Positions 56,401 to 63,872 of a stretch of 64,000 nt of DNA are shown piece by piece. The first letter of the stretch is position 1. Every line of letters begins with the position of its first letter. The stretch comes from Magnetofaba australis IT-1 (GTDB lineage Bacteria > Pseudomonadota > Magnetococcia > Magnetococcales > Magnetococcaceae), in assembly GCF_002109495.1 (NCBI RefSeq), contig NZ_LVJN01000018.1:248001-312000 (forward strand). The letters are read 5' to 3'. The notes under the pieces are model-generated. The model did not search any database. It saw only the letters and a list, made by a program, of their open reading frames with translations, and had not been told where the DNA came from. The translations under genes were made by a program, and so were the position numbers.

Positions 56401-56976
56401 CCGGTGGCGTTCGATTGGGCCAGTGAGACGGCGCGTCTGGTGGGGGTGGCGGCCCATGGGGCGTTGCGGCGACTGGCTGAAGTGGGCGTCGATGCCTGGC
56501 GCGATCAGGGCGGCGGCGCGGCGCAGGCGGCCATCGAGCGACAACTGCGCGCCCTGGGCGCGCCCCATGATGAGCTGGAGCGGGCGGTGGCCAAGTGCGT
56601 CGCCGCTATCGAAAATTGCGCTGAAGATCCCGTTGGGCGCTGGATTCTCGATCCCAGCCATGAGGCGGCGCGCTCGGAGTGGGATTTGACCGGCGTGATC
56701 GATGGCAAGCGCCAGCGCATGGTGGTGGATCGCACCTTCATCGACGCCGAGGGCGCGCGCTGGATCATCGACTTCAAAACCGGCGCCCACGAGGGGGGCG
56801 ACCCGCAAGGGTTTCTGGATAACGAAGCCGAGCGCTATCGGGCGCAACTGGAGGGGTATGCGCGTCTGCTGCGGCGTTTGGAGCCGCAGCGCCCCATTCG
56901 CGTGGGGCTCTATTTTCCCCTCATGCGCGGCTGGCGGCACTGGATTCCCCGCCAGAACGATGGGGCCTTGCCCTAA
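53479..56976 (+). CDS. AddA/RecB-like UvrD helicase with C-terminal nuclease domain
   Basis: The protein of 1165 residues has Walker A APAGSGKTGLLTQR, motif Ia ITFTRKAAAEMRAR, Walker B VDEFQDTSHAQYRLLERL, motif III GDPMQSIYRFREAE, motif V MTIHKSKGLEFDCVIVPGL and motif VI LLYVAATRARRRLHLLG. The last 200 residues contain a second nuclease domain (VAAHGALRRL, VVDRTFIDAEGARWIIDFKTG). It should process double-strand breaks for recombination. AGGAGG 6 bases before ATG 53479 decides the start. Confidence 0.92.
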   Translation: MGFEPEDSAARRAALEPSRSFIVQAPAGSGKTGLLTQRVLRLLAGVAEPEAILAITFTRKAAAEMRARVLEALHAAADQNTPPESDYQRQLWSLARAALEQNTKRGWRLLDNPQRLRMMTIDALCLSLAQRMPVLSRFGGPLGVETNPGALYREAAGAALRHASDPDGARREASRRVLAHLNGDVNRAEAMLARMLSSREQWLRHVVDGQLERAALEQAVEAVVRESLHALRAAVPRTLEREVCALARFAALNAPEEKATQLSAWRERIALPDADASMATAWAGLANLLLTQAGTWRRQVTKREGFPAASSGANAQQKALFKEMKARMLTLLERLDGDAELAERLDEARRLPPTRYEASQWEVLAALGQLMVMAAGYLTLSFAQREAVDFAEVSLSASRALGDLDNPSDLALKLDHALQHILVDEFQDTSHAQYRLLERLTAEWTPEDRRTLFLVGDPMQSIYRFREAEVGLFLSLFDVSGRTPGRLGGIELHPLQLTVNFRSRRAVVDWVNYAFVSVMPEEADVERGAAPFSRAACFEPPGAAPDPLASADVRLTTDAQDEARQAVALTQQALADFPEGQVAILARARPHLAAIAAGLKQAGIRYRAVEIEALANRPWILDMLALTRALLHRGDRVAWLSLLRAPWCGLQLADLHLLAGGDAGPRGCITEKLARWERLAGLSDDARARLARVWPVLSQALGASRRRGRLRDWLLSVWRALGGEACLRDARELADIDAYLNLLDQLEEGGAMPQEALLTERMASLFAAVDDGPDVRVQLMTIHKSKGLEFDCVIVPGLSRTPYRGEPELLQWAERPSRDAALLLAPIKRVGGDEDPLYAHLTRLERQKGAFEAGRLLYVAATRARRRLHLLGQAPALGESGEGIPANGSFLALLWPALTDEAAAQSLIWPEEPDADNLEPLDPLDPPSVPLQQLAPALSQTLARLPACWTPPPLADDVELPEQSVTASVEPDAEPVAFDWASETARLVGVAAHGALRRLAEVGVDAWRDQGGGAAQAAIERQLRALGAPHDELERAVAKCVAAIENCAEDPVGRWILDPSHEAARSEWDLTGVIDGKRQRMVVDRTFIDAEGARWIIDFKTGAHEGGDPQGFLDNEAERYRAQLEGYARLLRRLEPQRPIRVGLYFPLMRGWRHWIPRQNDGALP

Positions 56977-57037
56977 GGGGGGCGCGGCGGCACAATCGCC
57001 CGAACAACCCGATTTGACATCTCAATGAGCTGCTATC

Positions 57038-57751
57038 ATGGCTGACAAGGAGCTGGCGGTGACGGACGAACTCAAGACTTCCGAAGCGTGGCGCATCTTC
57101 CGTATTCAGGCGGAGTTGATCGATGGCATCGAAACCCTGCGCGCGTTGGGCACCGAACCGGTGGTCACCATCTTCGGCAGCGCGCGGCTGTCTAAAGGCG
57201 ACGCCTATTATAAAGCCGCCAAGGCCATCGGAACCAAGCTCTCGGCCAAAGGAGTCTCGGTGATTACCGGCGGCGGGCCTGGCATTATGGAAGCGGCCAA
57301 TCGCGGCGCCTTCAAAAAGGGCGGCAACTCCATCGGTCTGAATATCAGCCTGCCGTTTGAGCAGACCGCCAACAAGTTTCAGGACATCAGTTTGGAGTTC
57401 CGCTATTTCTTCGTGCGCAAACTGATGTTCGCCAAGTACGCCGACGCCATCATCATCTTTCCCGGCGGCTTCGGCACTCTGGATGAGTTGTTTGAATCCC
57501 TCACTCTGCAACAGACCGGCAAACTCACCCGCTTCCCCATTATTCTGTATGGCAGCGACTATTGGGGCGGATTGGTCGACTGGCTGAAACAGCGCGCGCT
57601 GGGCGCCGGCTGCATCGATAAGAACGATCTGGAGCTGTTCCACCTGGTGGACAAGCCCGAACAGGCCATCGATATCGTCACCGATTATCTGCTCTCGCGC
57701 ACACGGCAGGATCACGGCTCCGACGACGGGCGGCGGCAGATCACCATCTGA
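57038..57751 (+). CDS. LOG-family (TIGR00730) Rossmann-fold protein
   Basis: The protein of 237 residues contains GSARLSKGDAYYK, ITGGGPGIMEAANRGA and the active-site signature FPGGFGTLDELFE. LOG proteins release cytokinin-type bases from nucleotide monophosphates, and bacterial members such as PpnN cleave purine nucleotides. The N-terminal extension of about 40 residues is found in the longer bacterial subgroup. The substrate cannot be assigned. Confidence 0.93.
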   Translation: MADKELAVTDELKTSEAWRIFRIQAELIDGIETLRALGTEPVVTIFGSARLSKGDAYYKAAKAIGTKLSAKGVSVITGGGPGIMEAANRGAFKKGGNSIGLNISLPFEQTANKFQDISLEFRYFFVRKLMFAKYADAIIIFPGGFGTLDELFESLTLQQTGKLTRFPIILYGSDYWGGLVDWLKQRALGAGCIDKNDLELFHLVDKPEQAIDIVTDYLLSRTRQDHGSDDGRRQITI

Positions 57752-57782
57752 TGGAAATGTGGAATTGACGTTTCGGCGTGGA

Positions 57783-57800
57783 GCCCCGACAAATCGGGGC
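57783..57800. terminator. Hairpin between two convergent genes
   Basis: GCCCCGA-CAAA-TCGGGGC is a 7-bp perfect stem between the ends of the LOG and CCA-family genes. No T-run adjoins it on either strand, so it is only a possible terminator. Confidence 0.45.
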
Positions 57801-57825
57801 CAGCGCCTTAAGTGGGGAACGCTGA

Positions 57826-59223
57826 TCAGGTGAACAGGTCTGACTGTTCCAGCAGCCAACTGCGCACTTCGTCGGCCAGCAGCGGTTTTTTATTGCGTTT
57901 GGGGTCTTCGCTCACCCAGTCCACCAGATAGGATTGCAAGCGGCTGATCCAGGGGCCGGGGGCGGCGCGTACGATATCCACCATCTCGCCGCCGGAGAGC
58001 GCCAAATCGGTGGGTTGCAGACGGTTGATATGGCGGCGCGCCGCACTACAGCGGCGCATGGCGCGTTGGTACTCTTCATCCACCCCCGCGCGCGCCTCGG
58101 GGGTAAGATCATCGGCGCTGAGCGCCTTGGCGTAGTTCAGCCGGAACACCGCCTCCAGCGGCGCTTGGCTCTGCGCCAGACGCCGCAAGGTGCGTTCGGT
58201 GGGCGAGAGCCCCACTTCGAGATATTGGATGATATTGAGAATGCGGCGCTGACGCCGTTTGGAGAACTGCAGACGCTCCAGCACCTGGGCGCCGATGCGC
58301 GCGGAGTTGTCCCAGTAGCCGCCATAGCCGGTCAAATCGCCCTGTGCGTTATAGCGCGCGCCCTGGGGCTTGCCCAGTTGATGCAGCAGCGCCGCCCAAC
58401 GCAGATCCAACGCGGAGAACTCTTCGCCATCAATGGCGTGGGGCACGTGCAGCATGGTTAGCAGGGTGTTCTTCCACGCGCTCTGCTCGGCGCCGGGTTG
58501 CTCCGGCCACTGTTTGAGAATCCACAACTCCGGCAGCAGTGAGCGCCCCAAGGTGCAGGAGAACAGGTCGAATAGAATTTGACGCGAACGCTCATCCTGC
58601 AATGGCAGGGAGAAGATGCGGTCGGTCTCGCCGCGCAGCCACTCGCCGCGCACGTTGGTCAGGTCGGTTTCGGCGCAGCGGGTCAGATCCTCGGGGATCG
58701 GATCGCCGCCCAGCTGTATGGTGAAGCGGAAGAAACGGATCGCCCGCAACGGCGCATTGGCCAGGGTGAGCACGCCATTGACCAAGCGGATGCGGTTGTG
58801 CGAAAGATCCTGGCGCCCGTTGAAGGGGTCCACCAGGGGGCCGTCGGGCCAGCAGTAGGCCATGGCGTTGACGGTGATGTCGCGATGGGCCAGATCCTCG
58901 CCCACATTGGGGGTGACCCCGGGGCGGGCGCGCAGACGGCTGATCTGAATGGTCTGCGGGTTTTCGCGCCGTTTGAGGGGCAGCAGCAGTTGGTTCTCCT
59001 TGCCGCCCATCACCGCCGAGCTGTAACCGGCGTCCAGCAGCAGGCGACGGCACTCCTCCAAGGGCTTGTCCACCAGGATGTCCAGCTCAGCGGAGATGAA
59101 ATGGTGTTGCAGGGCGTTGCGCAGCCCGCCGCCGACCAGATGAATCGGCCCGATGATCCAGTTGAGATCATCCAGCAGGTTCTGGACGAAGGGGGAGAAC
59201 CCGTTGCGTAGCGCCAAGGTCAT
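57826..59223 (-). CDS. CCA-adding / poly(A) polymerase family nucleotidyltransferase
   Basis: The 465-residue protein has the family start LVGGGLRNALQHHF, then RDITVNAMAYCWPDGPLVDPF, LRAIRFFRFTIQLGGDPI, and a helical C-terminal half with an HD-like segment. The usual DxD of the catalytic site reads ELDILVD, so the first carboxylate may be glutamate or shifted. That is unusual and could mean altered metal binding. It would add or repair the 3' CCA of tRNA. No other CCA enzyme is visible in the window. Confidence 0.85.
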   Translation of the reverse strand: MTLALRNGFSPFVQNLLDDLNWIIGPIHLVGGGLRNALQHHFISAELDILVDKPLEECRRLLLDAGYSSAVMGGKENQLLLPLKRRENPQTIQISRLRARPGVTPNVGEDLAHRDITVNAMAYCWPDGPLVDPFNGRQDLSHNRIRLVNGVLTLANAPLRAIRFFRFTIQLGGDPIPEDLTRCAETDLTNVRGEWLRGETDRIFSLPLQDERSRQILFDLFSCTLGRSLLPELWILKQWPEQPGAEQSAWKNTLLTMLHVPHAIDGEEFSALDLRWAALLHQLGKPQGARYNAQGDLTGYGGYWDNSARIGAQVLERLQFSKRRQRRILNIIQYLEVGLSPTERTLRRLAQSQAPLEAVFRLNYAKALSADDLTPEARAGVDEEYQRAMRRCSAARRHINRLQPTDLALSGGEMVDIVRAAPGPWISRLQSYLVDWVSEDPKRNKKPLLADEVRSWLLEQSDLFT

Positions 59224-59324
59224 GCGAAAACATCCCGTAGGCGGTCCGTCGAGGACCTAGCGCGGCGTCGGCGACAGCGTTGAGTGGACATGAAGAAAAA
59301 GCGAATAGCAGGTTAGGGGATGTC

Positions 59325-60707
59325 GTGAACGGCGTCAAGATGAAGTTCGTTCCCCCCGGCGCCAAAGGGCGCGCGCGGGTGATCAATATGGGGTGTCGCG
59401 TCAATCAGTATGAGGGCGCGGTGATGGACGCCGCGTGCGCTGAGGCGGGCTTTGCCCGCGCCGCCGAGGGCGAGGCGGCGCAGGTGGTGGTGATCAACAC
59501 CTGCTCGGTGACCCACGCCAGCGACAGCCAAGCCCGACGTCTGATTCGTCGCGCCCAGCGCGAGAACCCGGGCGCGCGCATTGTGGTGACCGGCTGTTAT
59601 GCCCAGCGCGCGCCGGAGACCCTGGCCGCCATTGAGGGGGTGGATCTGGTGTTGGGCAACCAGGAGAAGCTGGACCTGGCCGCGCATCTGGCCCGCGCCG
59701 ACGCCGACGCGCCCATTCGCGTGGGCGATCCCTTCGCGGAGTCCAGCGGGCCGTTTCCACCACTGGCTGCCGATGCCGCCATCAATCCCGATGCGCCGGG
59801 CTTTGGCGGTCGTGCGCGGGCGTTTTTGCAAATTCAGAATGGTTGCGACAAACGCTGCACCTTCTGTTTAATCCCCGGGGTGCGCGGCCCCAGCCGTTCG
59901 TTGTCGCTGGAAGCGGCGCTGGAGGCGGGGCGCGCCTTTGTGGCGCAGGGTTTTGGCGAGTTGGTGCTCACCGGCATCGATCTGGGCGCCTATGGCGCCG
60001 ATTTGGGGCTCGAGTCGGGTTTGGCTACGCTGTGTGAACAGCTCATGGCTGTGCCAGGGCTAAAGAGACTGCGTCTCTCCTCCATCGACCCGGAGGATAT
60101 CGACGAGGCCCTCATCGCCCTATTTGCCGACGCCTCGTCACCGCTGTGCCCCCATCTGCACCTCTCGATTCAGTCCGGCGACGACCGCATCCTCAAGCGC
60201 ATGCACCGCGTGTATGACCGCGACTTGGTGTTGCGCAAAGTGGCGGCGTTGCGCCATGTGCGTCCTGACATGGTTTTCGGCGCCGATCTGATCGTCGGTT
60301 TTCCCACCGAGGATGACGACGCCTTCGCCCAGACCTTGGCGCTGGCGGAGGCGATTCCCCTGGCCATGCCCCATGTGTTTCGCTACTCCGATCGCCCCAA
60401 TACCCCGGCGCAGAAGATTCCCCAACGCTTTCGTGTGGCTGATAGCGAGATGAAGCGCCGCTCCGAGGCGTTGATTGTCGCGGGCGCGGGGCATCTACAG
60501 GCGGCGGCGGAACGGGCGCTGGCCGAAGGGGCGTGCGAAGTGCTGGTGGAGACGGTGGATCAGGCGGGGATGGCCACAGGCAAGCGGCGCGATTTTCTGC
60601 CCGTGCGCATTCGTGGCGCGCAGACCGCTCAATCCGGCGCCCTGCTGACTGTGCAATTGGAAGCGTTTGTCGCCGAATCTCAGACCCTGGTTGGTAAGGT
60701 GTTGTGA
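59325..60707 (+). CDS. mtaB: tRNA t6A37 methylthiotransferase MtaB
   Basis: This radical-SAM methylthiotransferase of about 460 residues converts t6A to ms2t6A at position 37 of ANN-decoding tRNAs. An N-terminal UPF0004 domain carries the auxiliary cluster cysteines (NMGCRVNQYE, INTCSVTHASDSQ, VVTGCYAQ). The radical-SAM motif C-x3-C-x2-C is in NGCDKRCTFCLIPGVRG. GTG 59325 has AGGGGA just upstream; ATG 59340 is the main alternative. It is divergent from the CCA-family gene. Confidence 0.94.
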   Translation: MNGVKMKFVPPGAKGRARVINMGCRVNQYEGAVMDAACAEAGFARAAEGEAAQVVVINTCSVTHASDSQARRLIRRAQRENPGARIVVTGCYAQRAPETLAAIEGVDLVLGNQEKLDLAAHLARADADAPIRVGDPFAESSGPFPPLAADAAINPDAPGFGGRARAFLQIQNGCDKRCTFCLIPGVRGPSRSLSLEAALEAGRAFVAQGFGELVLTGIDLGAYGADLGLESGLATLCEQLMAVPGLKRLRLSSIDPEDIDEALIALFADASSPLCPHLHLSIQSGDDRILKRMHRVYDRDLVLRKVAALRHVRPDMVFGADLIVGFPTEDDDAFAQTLALAEAIPLAMPHVFRYSDRPNTPAQKIPQRFRVADSEMKRRSEALIVAGAGHLQAAAERALAEGACEVLVETVDQAGMATGKRRDFLPVRIRGAQTAQSGALLTVQLEAFVAESQTLVGKVL

Positions 60708-61044
60708 ATACGGAAATTTCTGTATGTGAGCGCAGTGATCCACAGGGTTGTCCACAATTTGGCCGTGTTTGTCCCCGTGGTGTGGATAACCACAGCTGAT
60801 TAAAAATTGTGCATTGTAATTAAACAGACGTGATTTCAAGGGGAAGGAAATTCTCTGTGGAAGTTGTCCACGGAAAATTCCACAGATTTTGGGGATAATC
60901 TTGGCCCTGTGGACAAACGCGTTTGCCCCTGCATGAGGCTGTTTCGCCCCAGTCCGCGCCCCGTTATCCCCGTATTGATCCACAGGAATTCCCCCCCCTG
61001 TGGAAAACTCGATCATGACACAATAGCGCTGCAAATTCTGATGG
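60708..61044. other. Candidate replication origin: DnaA-box cluster with AT-rich segment
   Basis: This 337-base gene-free segment contains a perfect DnaA box (TGTGGATAA, 60781-60789, complement of TTATCCACA). One-mismatch boxes occur at 60736 (TGATCCACA), 60748 (TTGTCCACA), 60890 (TGGGGATAA), 60908 (TGTGGACAA), 60976 (TGATCCACA) and 60999 (TGTGGAAAA). Further two- or three-mismatch copies lie near 60856, 60864, 60876 and 60964. An AT-rich stretch at about 60799-60840 could be the unwinding element. No dnaA, dnaN or gidA gene is in the window. A DnaA-titrating or regulatory site is the alternative. Confidence 0.7.
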
Positions 61045-61932
61045 CTACGGTTTCAGGAAGGCGGAGATTCCCTCACGCAGCGGCATGGGTTCGCAGGCAA
61101 AGGGGGCCGGAATCGGGGCGCCTGAGCAGATATTGTCCTCTTGCGCCATGATCAATTGATCCCGCGTGAGCGGCGGCGTGGGCAACACCGCCTCAAACAG
61201 AGCGGCCTCCAGTTTCAGCAGACTCACAGGGCCGGGGAGCTTGAATCGGCGCAGTTTCAGGGTTTGCAGAATGGCGTCGAGAATCTCCCTGAAGGGGATC
61301 TGCTCTGGGCCGCCCAACTCATAGGTCTGAGCGATAGTCTCAGGCTTCTCCAGGCACTGGACCACGATGCGCGCCAGATCCTCAACCCAGATGGGTTGCA
61401 TCAGGCTCTTGCCATCGCCGATGAGGGGCAGGGCGGGGGAGTAGCGCGCCATTTTGGCGAACAGATTGATGAAGCTGTCGTGGGGACCGAAGATCACAGA
61501 GGGGCGCAGAATGGTATAGTCCAGCCCGCTGGCGCGCACCGCCTCTTCGGCTAACCATTTGCTCTGGTGGTAGCGGCTGGCGGCGTTGCGCCGCGTGCCC
61601 AGCGAGGACATCTGAATATAGCGCGTCACCCCCGCGCGTTTTGCCGCCTCGAGCACATTACGCGTTCCCTGATGGTGGACCTGCTCAAAGCTCAGGGTGC
61701 GGGTCTCGGCCAGAATCCCCACCAGATGGATCACCGTATCCACTCCCGCCATGGCGGCGTCCAGTGTATGGGGATCGAGAATCGACCCGGCGCTCCACTC
61801 CGTATACGGCGCGTCCGGCTCCTTGCGTTGCTCAGGGTGGCGCGCAAACCCGCGCAGGGCATGGCCGCTGGCGTGCAGATGACGCCCCAGCGCGCCGCCG
61901 ACAAATCCGTTGGCTCCGGTAACCAAGATCAT
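61045..61932 (-). CDS. NAD(P)-binding extended SDR, complex I NDUFA9-like
   Basis: The 295-residue protein has the nucleotide motif VTGANGFVGGALGRHL, HLVGILAE, an active-site-like Y-x-x-x-K in RYHQSKWLAEE, and LRPSVIFGPHD. This matches the atypical SDR group that includes the mitochondrial complex I subunit NDUFA9 and bacterial quinone-related proteins. Substrate unknown. Its stop abuts the candidate origin region. Confidence 0.92.
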   Translation of the reverse strand: MILVTGANGFVGGALGRHLHASGHALRGFARHPEQRKEPDAPYTEWSAGSILDPHTLDAAMAGVDTVIHLVGILAETRTLSFEQVHHQGTRNVLEAAKRAGVTRYIQMSSLGTRRNAASRYHQSKWLAEEAVRASGLDYTILRPSVIFGPHDSFINLFAKMARYSPALPLIGDGKSLMQPIWVEDLARIVVQCLEKPETIAQTYELGGPEQIPFREILDAILQTLKLRRFKLPGPVSLLKLEAALFEAVLPTPPLTRDQLIMAQEDNICSGAPIPAPFACEPMPLREGISAFLKP

Positions 61933-62014
61933 GTTGCCCCCTTGCTGCGCACGTGGTCGTTACTCCTTCAGGCGCCTGCATGAGGGAAAAGGTTCCAAAG
62001 GGTTGCCTGTGAGA

Positions 62015-62545
62015 TTACATGACAAACAGGTCGCCCACTTGCGCCTGCTCCATCCATTTGGTGATGCTGCGCGCGGCCTGGGTTTCGTTTTCACGCGGCG
62101 CCCAACTGGCGAAGCCTTTGTCGGTCAAACGCGCATAGGGGCCAGCCTTGACCTCGAACAGGACCGTGCCTGCGGTGAGCGCCACCACACTGTGCCACGC
62201 GCCCGGCGGGATCTCCGCCACGCTGCATTGGCTATCGTTATCGCGGCCCAGTTCGGCGCGATCGGTCACTTTGCCCTCATCATCGAACACCAGAATCGCT
62301 GCGCGCCCTTCGATGAGGAGAAACATCTCCCAGCGGTCCGGGTCGATGTGGCGGTGCGGGGGCACATAGGTGCCTGGCTCGAAGGCGTTGGCAAGGCGCT
62401 GAATGGGGTCATCCAGCTCCGGGTGGAAATTGAAATTCTTGCGCTGACGCTCACTGGATTGCGCCTGTAACACCAGATCCTTGGCGCCGTTGACATCCAG
62501 CTTTTTCAGGGTGGGAAAGGGGTGCTCATGACGGATGCCGGTCAT
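62015..62545 (-). CDS. WbuC-family cupin-fold protein
   Basis: The 176-residue protein has a cupin core (about 55-140; VPPHRHIDPDRWEMFLLIEGRAAILVFDDEG and AEIPPGAWHSVVAL) with metal-ligand histidines and a conserved WbuC-like N-terminus (RKNFNFHPELDDPIQRLANA). WbuC proteins are linked to polysaccharide loci, but no function is proven. ATG 62545 follows GGAGG; the stop of the gene before it on this strand lies 3 bases away. Confidence 0.87.
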   Translation of the reverse strand: MTGIRHEHPFPTLKKLDVNGAKDLVLQAQSSERQRKNFNFHPELDDPIQRLANAFEPGTYVPPHRHIDPDRWEMFLLIEGRAAILVFDDEGKVTDRAELGRDNDSQCSVAEIPPGAWHSVVALTAGTVLFEVKAGPYARLTDKGFASWAPRENETQAARSITKWMEQAQVGDLFVM

Positions 62546-62547
62546 CT

Positions 62548-63069
62548 TCAGAGTCCCTCCGGATTGTCGTAAACACGCGCCATGTTCTCCAGATACCAAT
62601 CGCAAATCTGATCGATCTCCTTGGTGTAGTTCAGCCGGATCTCCTCAACGTGCGCTTCACATGCGCTCAACTCGTCTGGCTCCATGCCCCGGTTGGCGGC
62701 GGCCTCCCGGCACAGGGTCACATCCACATCCAGGGCGGCGTGCACCACGCTGGCCTCACGCGCTGTGGGAGCGTAGATCTCCTCAATGGCGCGATAGATG
62801 GTCAAGTCCGCTTCCGGCTGACGCGGCTTGGGCGGCGGCGGCTTGCGCAGATGCTTGGGCAGATAGCTTGCGGGCGGCGCTTTAGGCAGGACTTTGCGTT
62901 TGCCTTCAAGAAGATAATCGTGTAGCTCGACCCAGGCTTTGGGTTCGGCGACATCGTGTAGAGCATTGATCTCAAAGTGCACCGGTTGGGCGCGTTTGCC
63001 TTCCACCAGGTAGGCGCGGAGATCGACCCAGGGGGCGTGTTGCGTATGCGGGCGTTTCGGGGTGGACAT
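62548..63069 (-). CDS. Hypothetical protein with an internal repeat
   Basis: I do not recognise the family of this 173-residue protein. WVDLRAYLVEGKR (about 14-26) recurs as WVELHDYLLEGKR (about 46-58), then a proline/lysine-rich stretch (about 60-85) leads into an acidic helical C-terminal part (about 88-165). There is no signal peptide or membrane segment. It precedes the cupin gene by 2 bases and is probably in the same operon. Confidence 0.8.
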   Translation of the reverse strand: MSTPKRPHTQHAPWVDLRAYLVEGKRAQPVHFEINALHDVAEPKAWVELHDYLLEGKRKVLPKAPPASYLPKHLRKPPPPKPRQPEADLTIYRAIEEIYAPTAREASVVHAALDVDVTLCREAAANRGMEPDELSACEAHVEEIRLNYTKEIDQICDWYLENMARVYDNPEGL

Positions 63070-63194
63070 GCTTTCGCTCCTTTCGTCCGTGAAAGAGAGG
63101 GAAATGGAAGGGGTCCATGGCGTGCGCGCGCAGAGCGCGGCTGCTCTGATTAGCTATCGGCTCTCCTTGCGGGGGGGTGAAGCGGTTTTACACA

Positions 63195-63872
63195 TTACCA
63201 ATCTGAGCAGAGCGGTTGCAGGCGCCGCCACACATCGTCGTCAATGTCGGCCTGGTAGAGCTGGATGCGGCGCTGGAGCTGCCTGAGTGAGAGTTCGAAG
63301 CCCCGTTTAATCTTCTGTCGCAGCGCATCCTGAGCCATCTCGGTATCAAAATCCCGCACCGGGATAACCTGGCGGCTGGCCCATTTTTTCAACGTTGCGG
63401 CCAGCGCGGGGGCGTGCGTCTTCAGCTTGGCGTTATAGGCGTCCACATGCTCCTGCTCATGGGCCAGAATCGTGGCGTAGGGGCAGCTGCCGGGTTGGTA
63501 TTTATCCAGATAGTGAACCAACATTTTATCATAGCCGAAACGCAGGGTGATTTCAGCGATGCGGTAGCAGGCTGATCCGCCCGCTCGCTCAAAACGTTGG
63601 GTCCGGTAAATCGGTAATTGCATGAAGAAATGTGTTTGCGTGTAGCCAAGAATGCGGGCGTTTGGCTGGCCGGCCAGTCGCTTGAGTTTAAACAACGATG
63701 CAGGTTGAGCGCCTTGCGCCTCAAGGGTGATGGGCGCGTAGCGGAAGGCGATGGCGTGGGCAAAGGATTTGGCGCAGGGGTCGCGTTCCTGCGCGCGCAA
63801 CGTTTGCGGCGCAGCCATCAACACCGTGAGCAGCAGCAACCTAATCCATGTGTTGCGAAGATTGAGACGCAT
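63195..63872 (-). CDS. Exported hypothetical protein with HExxH motif
   Basis: The protein of 225 residues has a signal peptide (about 1-27, ending L-R-A-Q) and HEQEH in ILAHEQEHVDAYN at about residues 130-134. This is the zinc-metallopeptidase signature in a context like DUF922-type secreted proteins. Three or four cysteines could form disulfides. ATG 63872 directly precedes the signal peptide; its first 32 bases overlap the gene upstream on this strand. Activity is unproven. Confidence 0.75.
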   Translation of the reverse strand: MRLNLRNTWIRLLLLTVLMAAPQTLRAQERDPCAKSFAHAIAFRYAPITLEAQGAQPASLFKLKRLAGQPNARILGYTQTHFFMQLPIYRTQRFERAGGSACYRIAEITLRFGYDKMLVHYLDKYQPGSCPYATILAHEQEHVDAYNAKLKTHAPALAATLKKWASRQVIPVRDFDTEMAQDALRQKIKRGFELSLRQLQRRIQLYQADIDDDVWRRLQPLCSDW

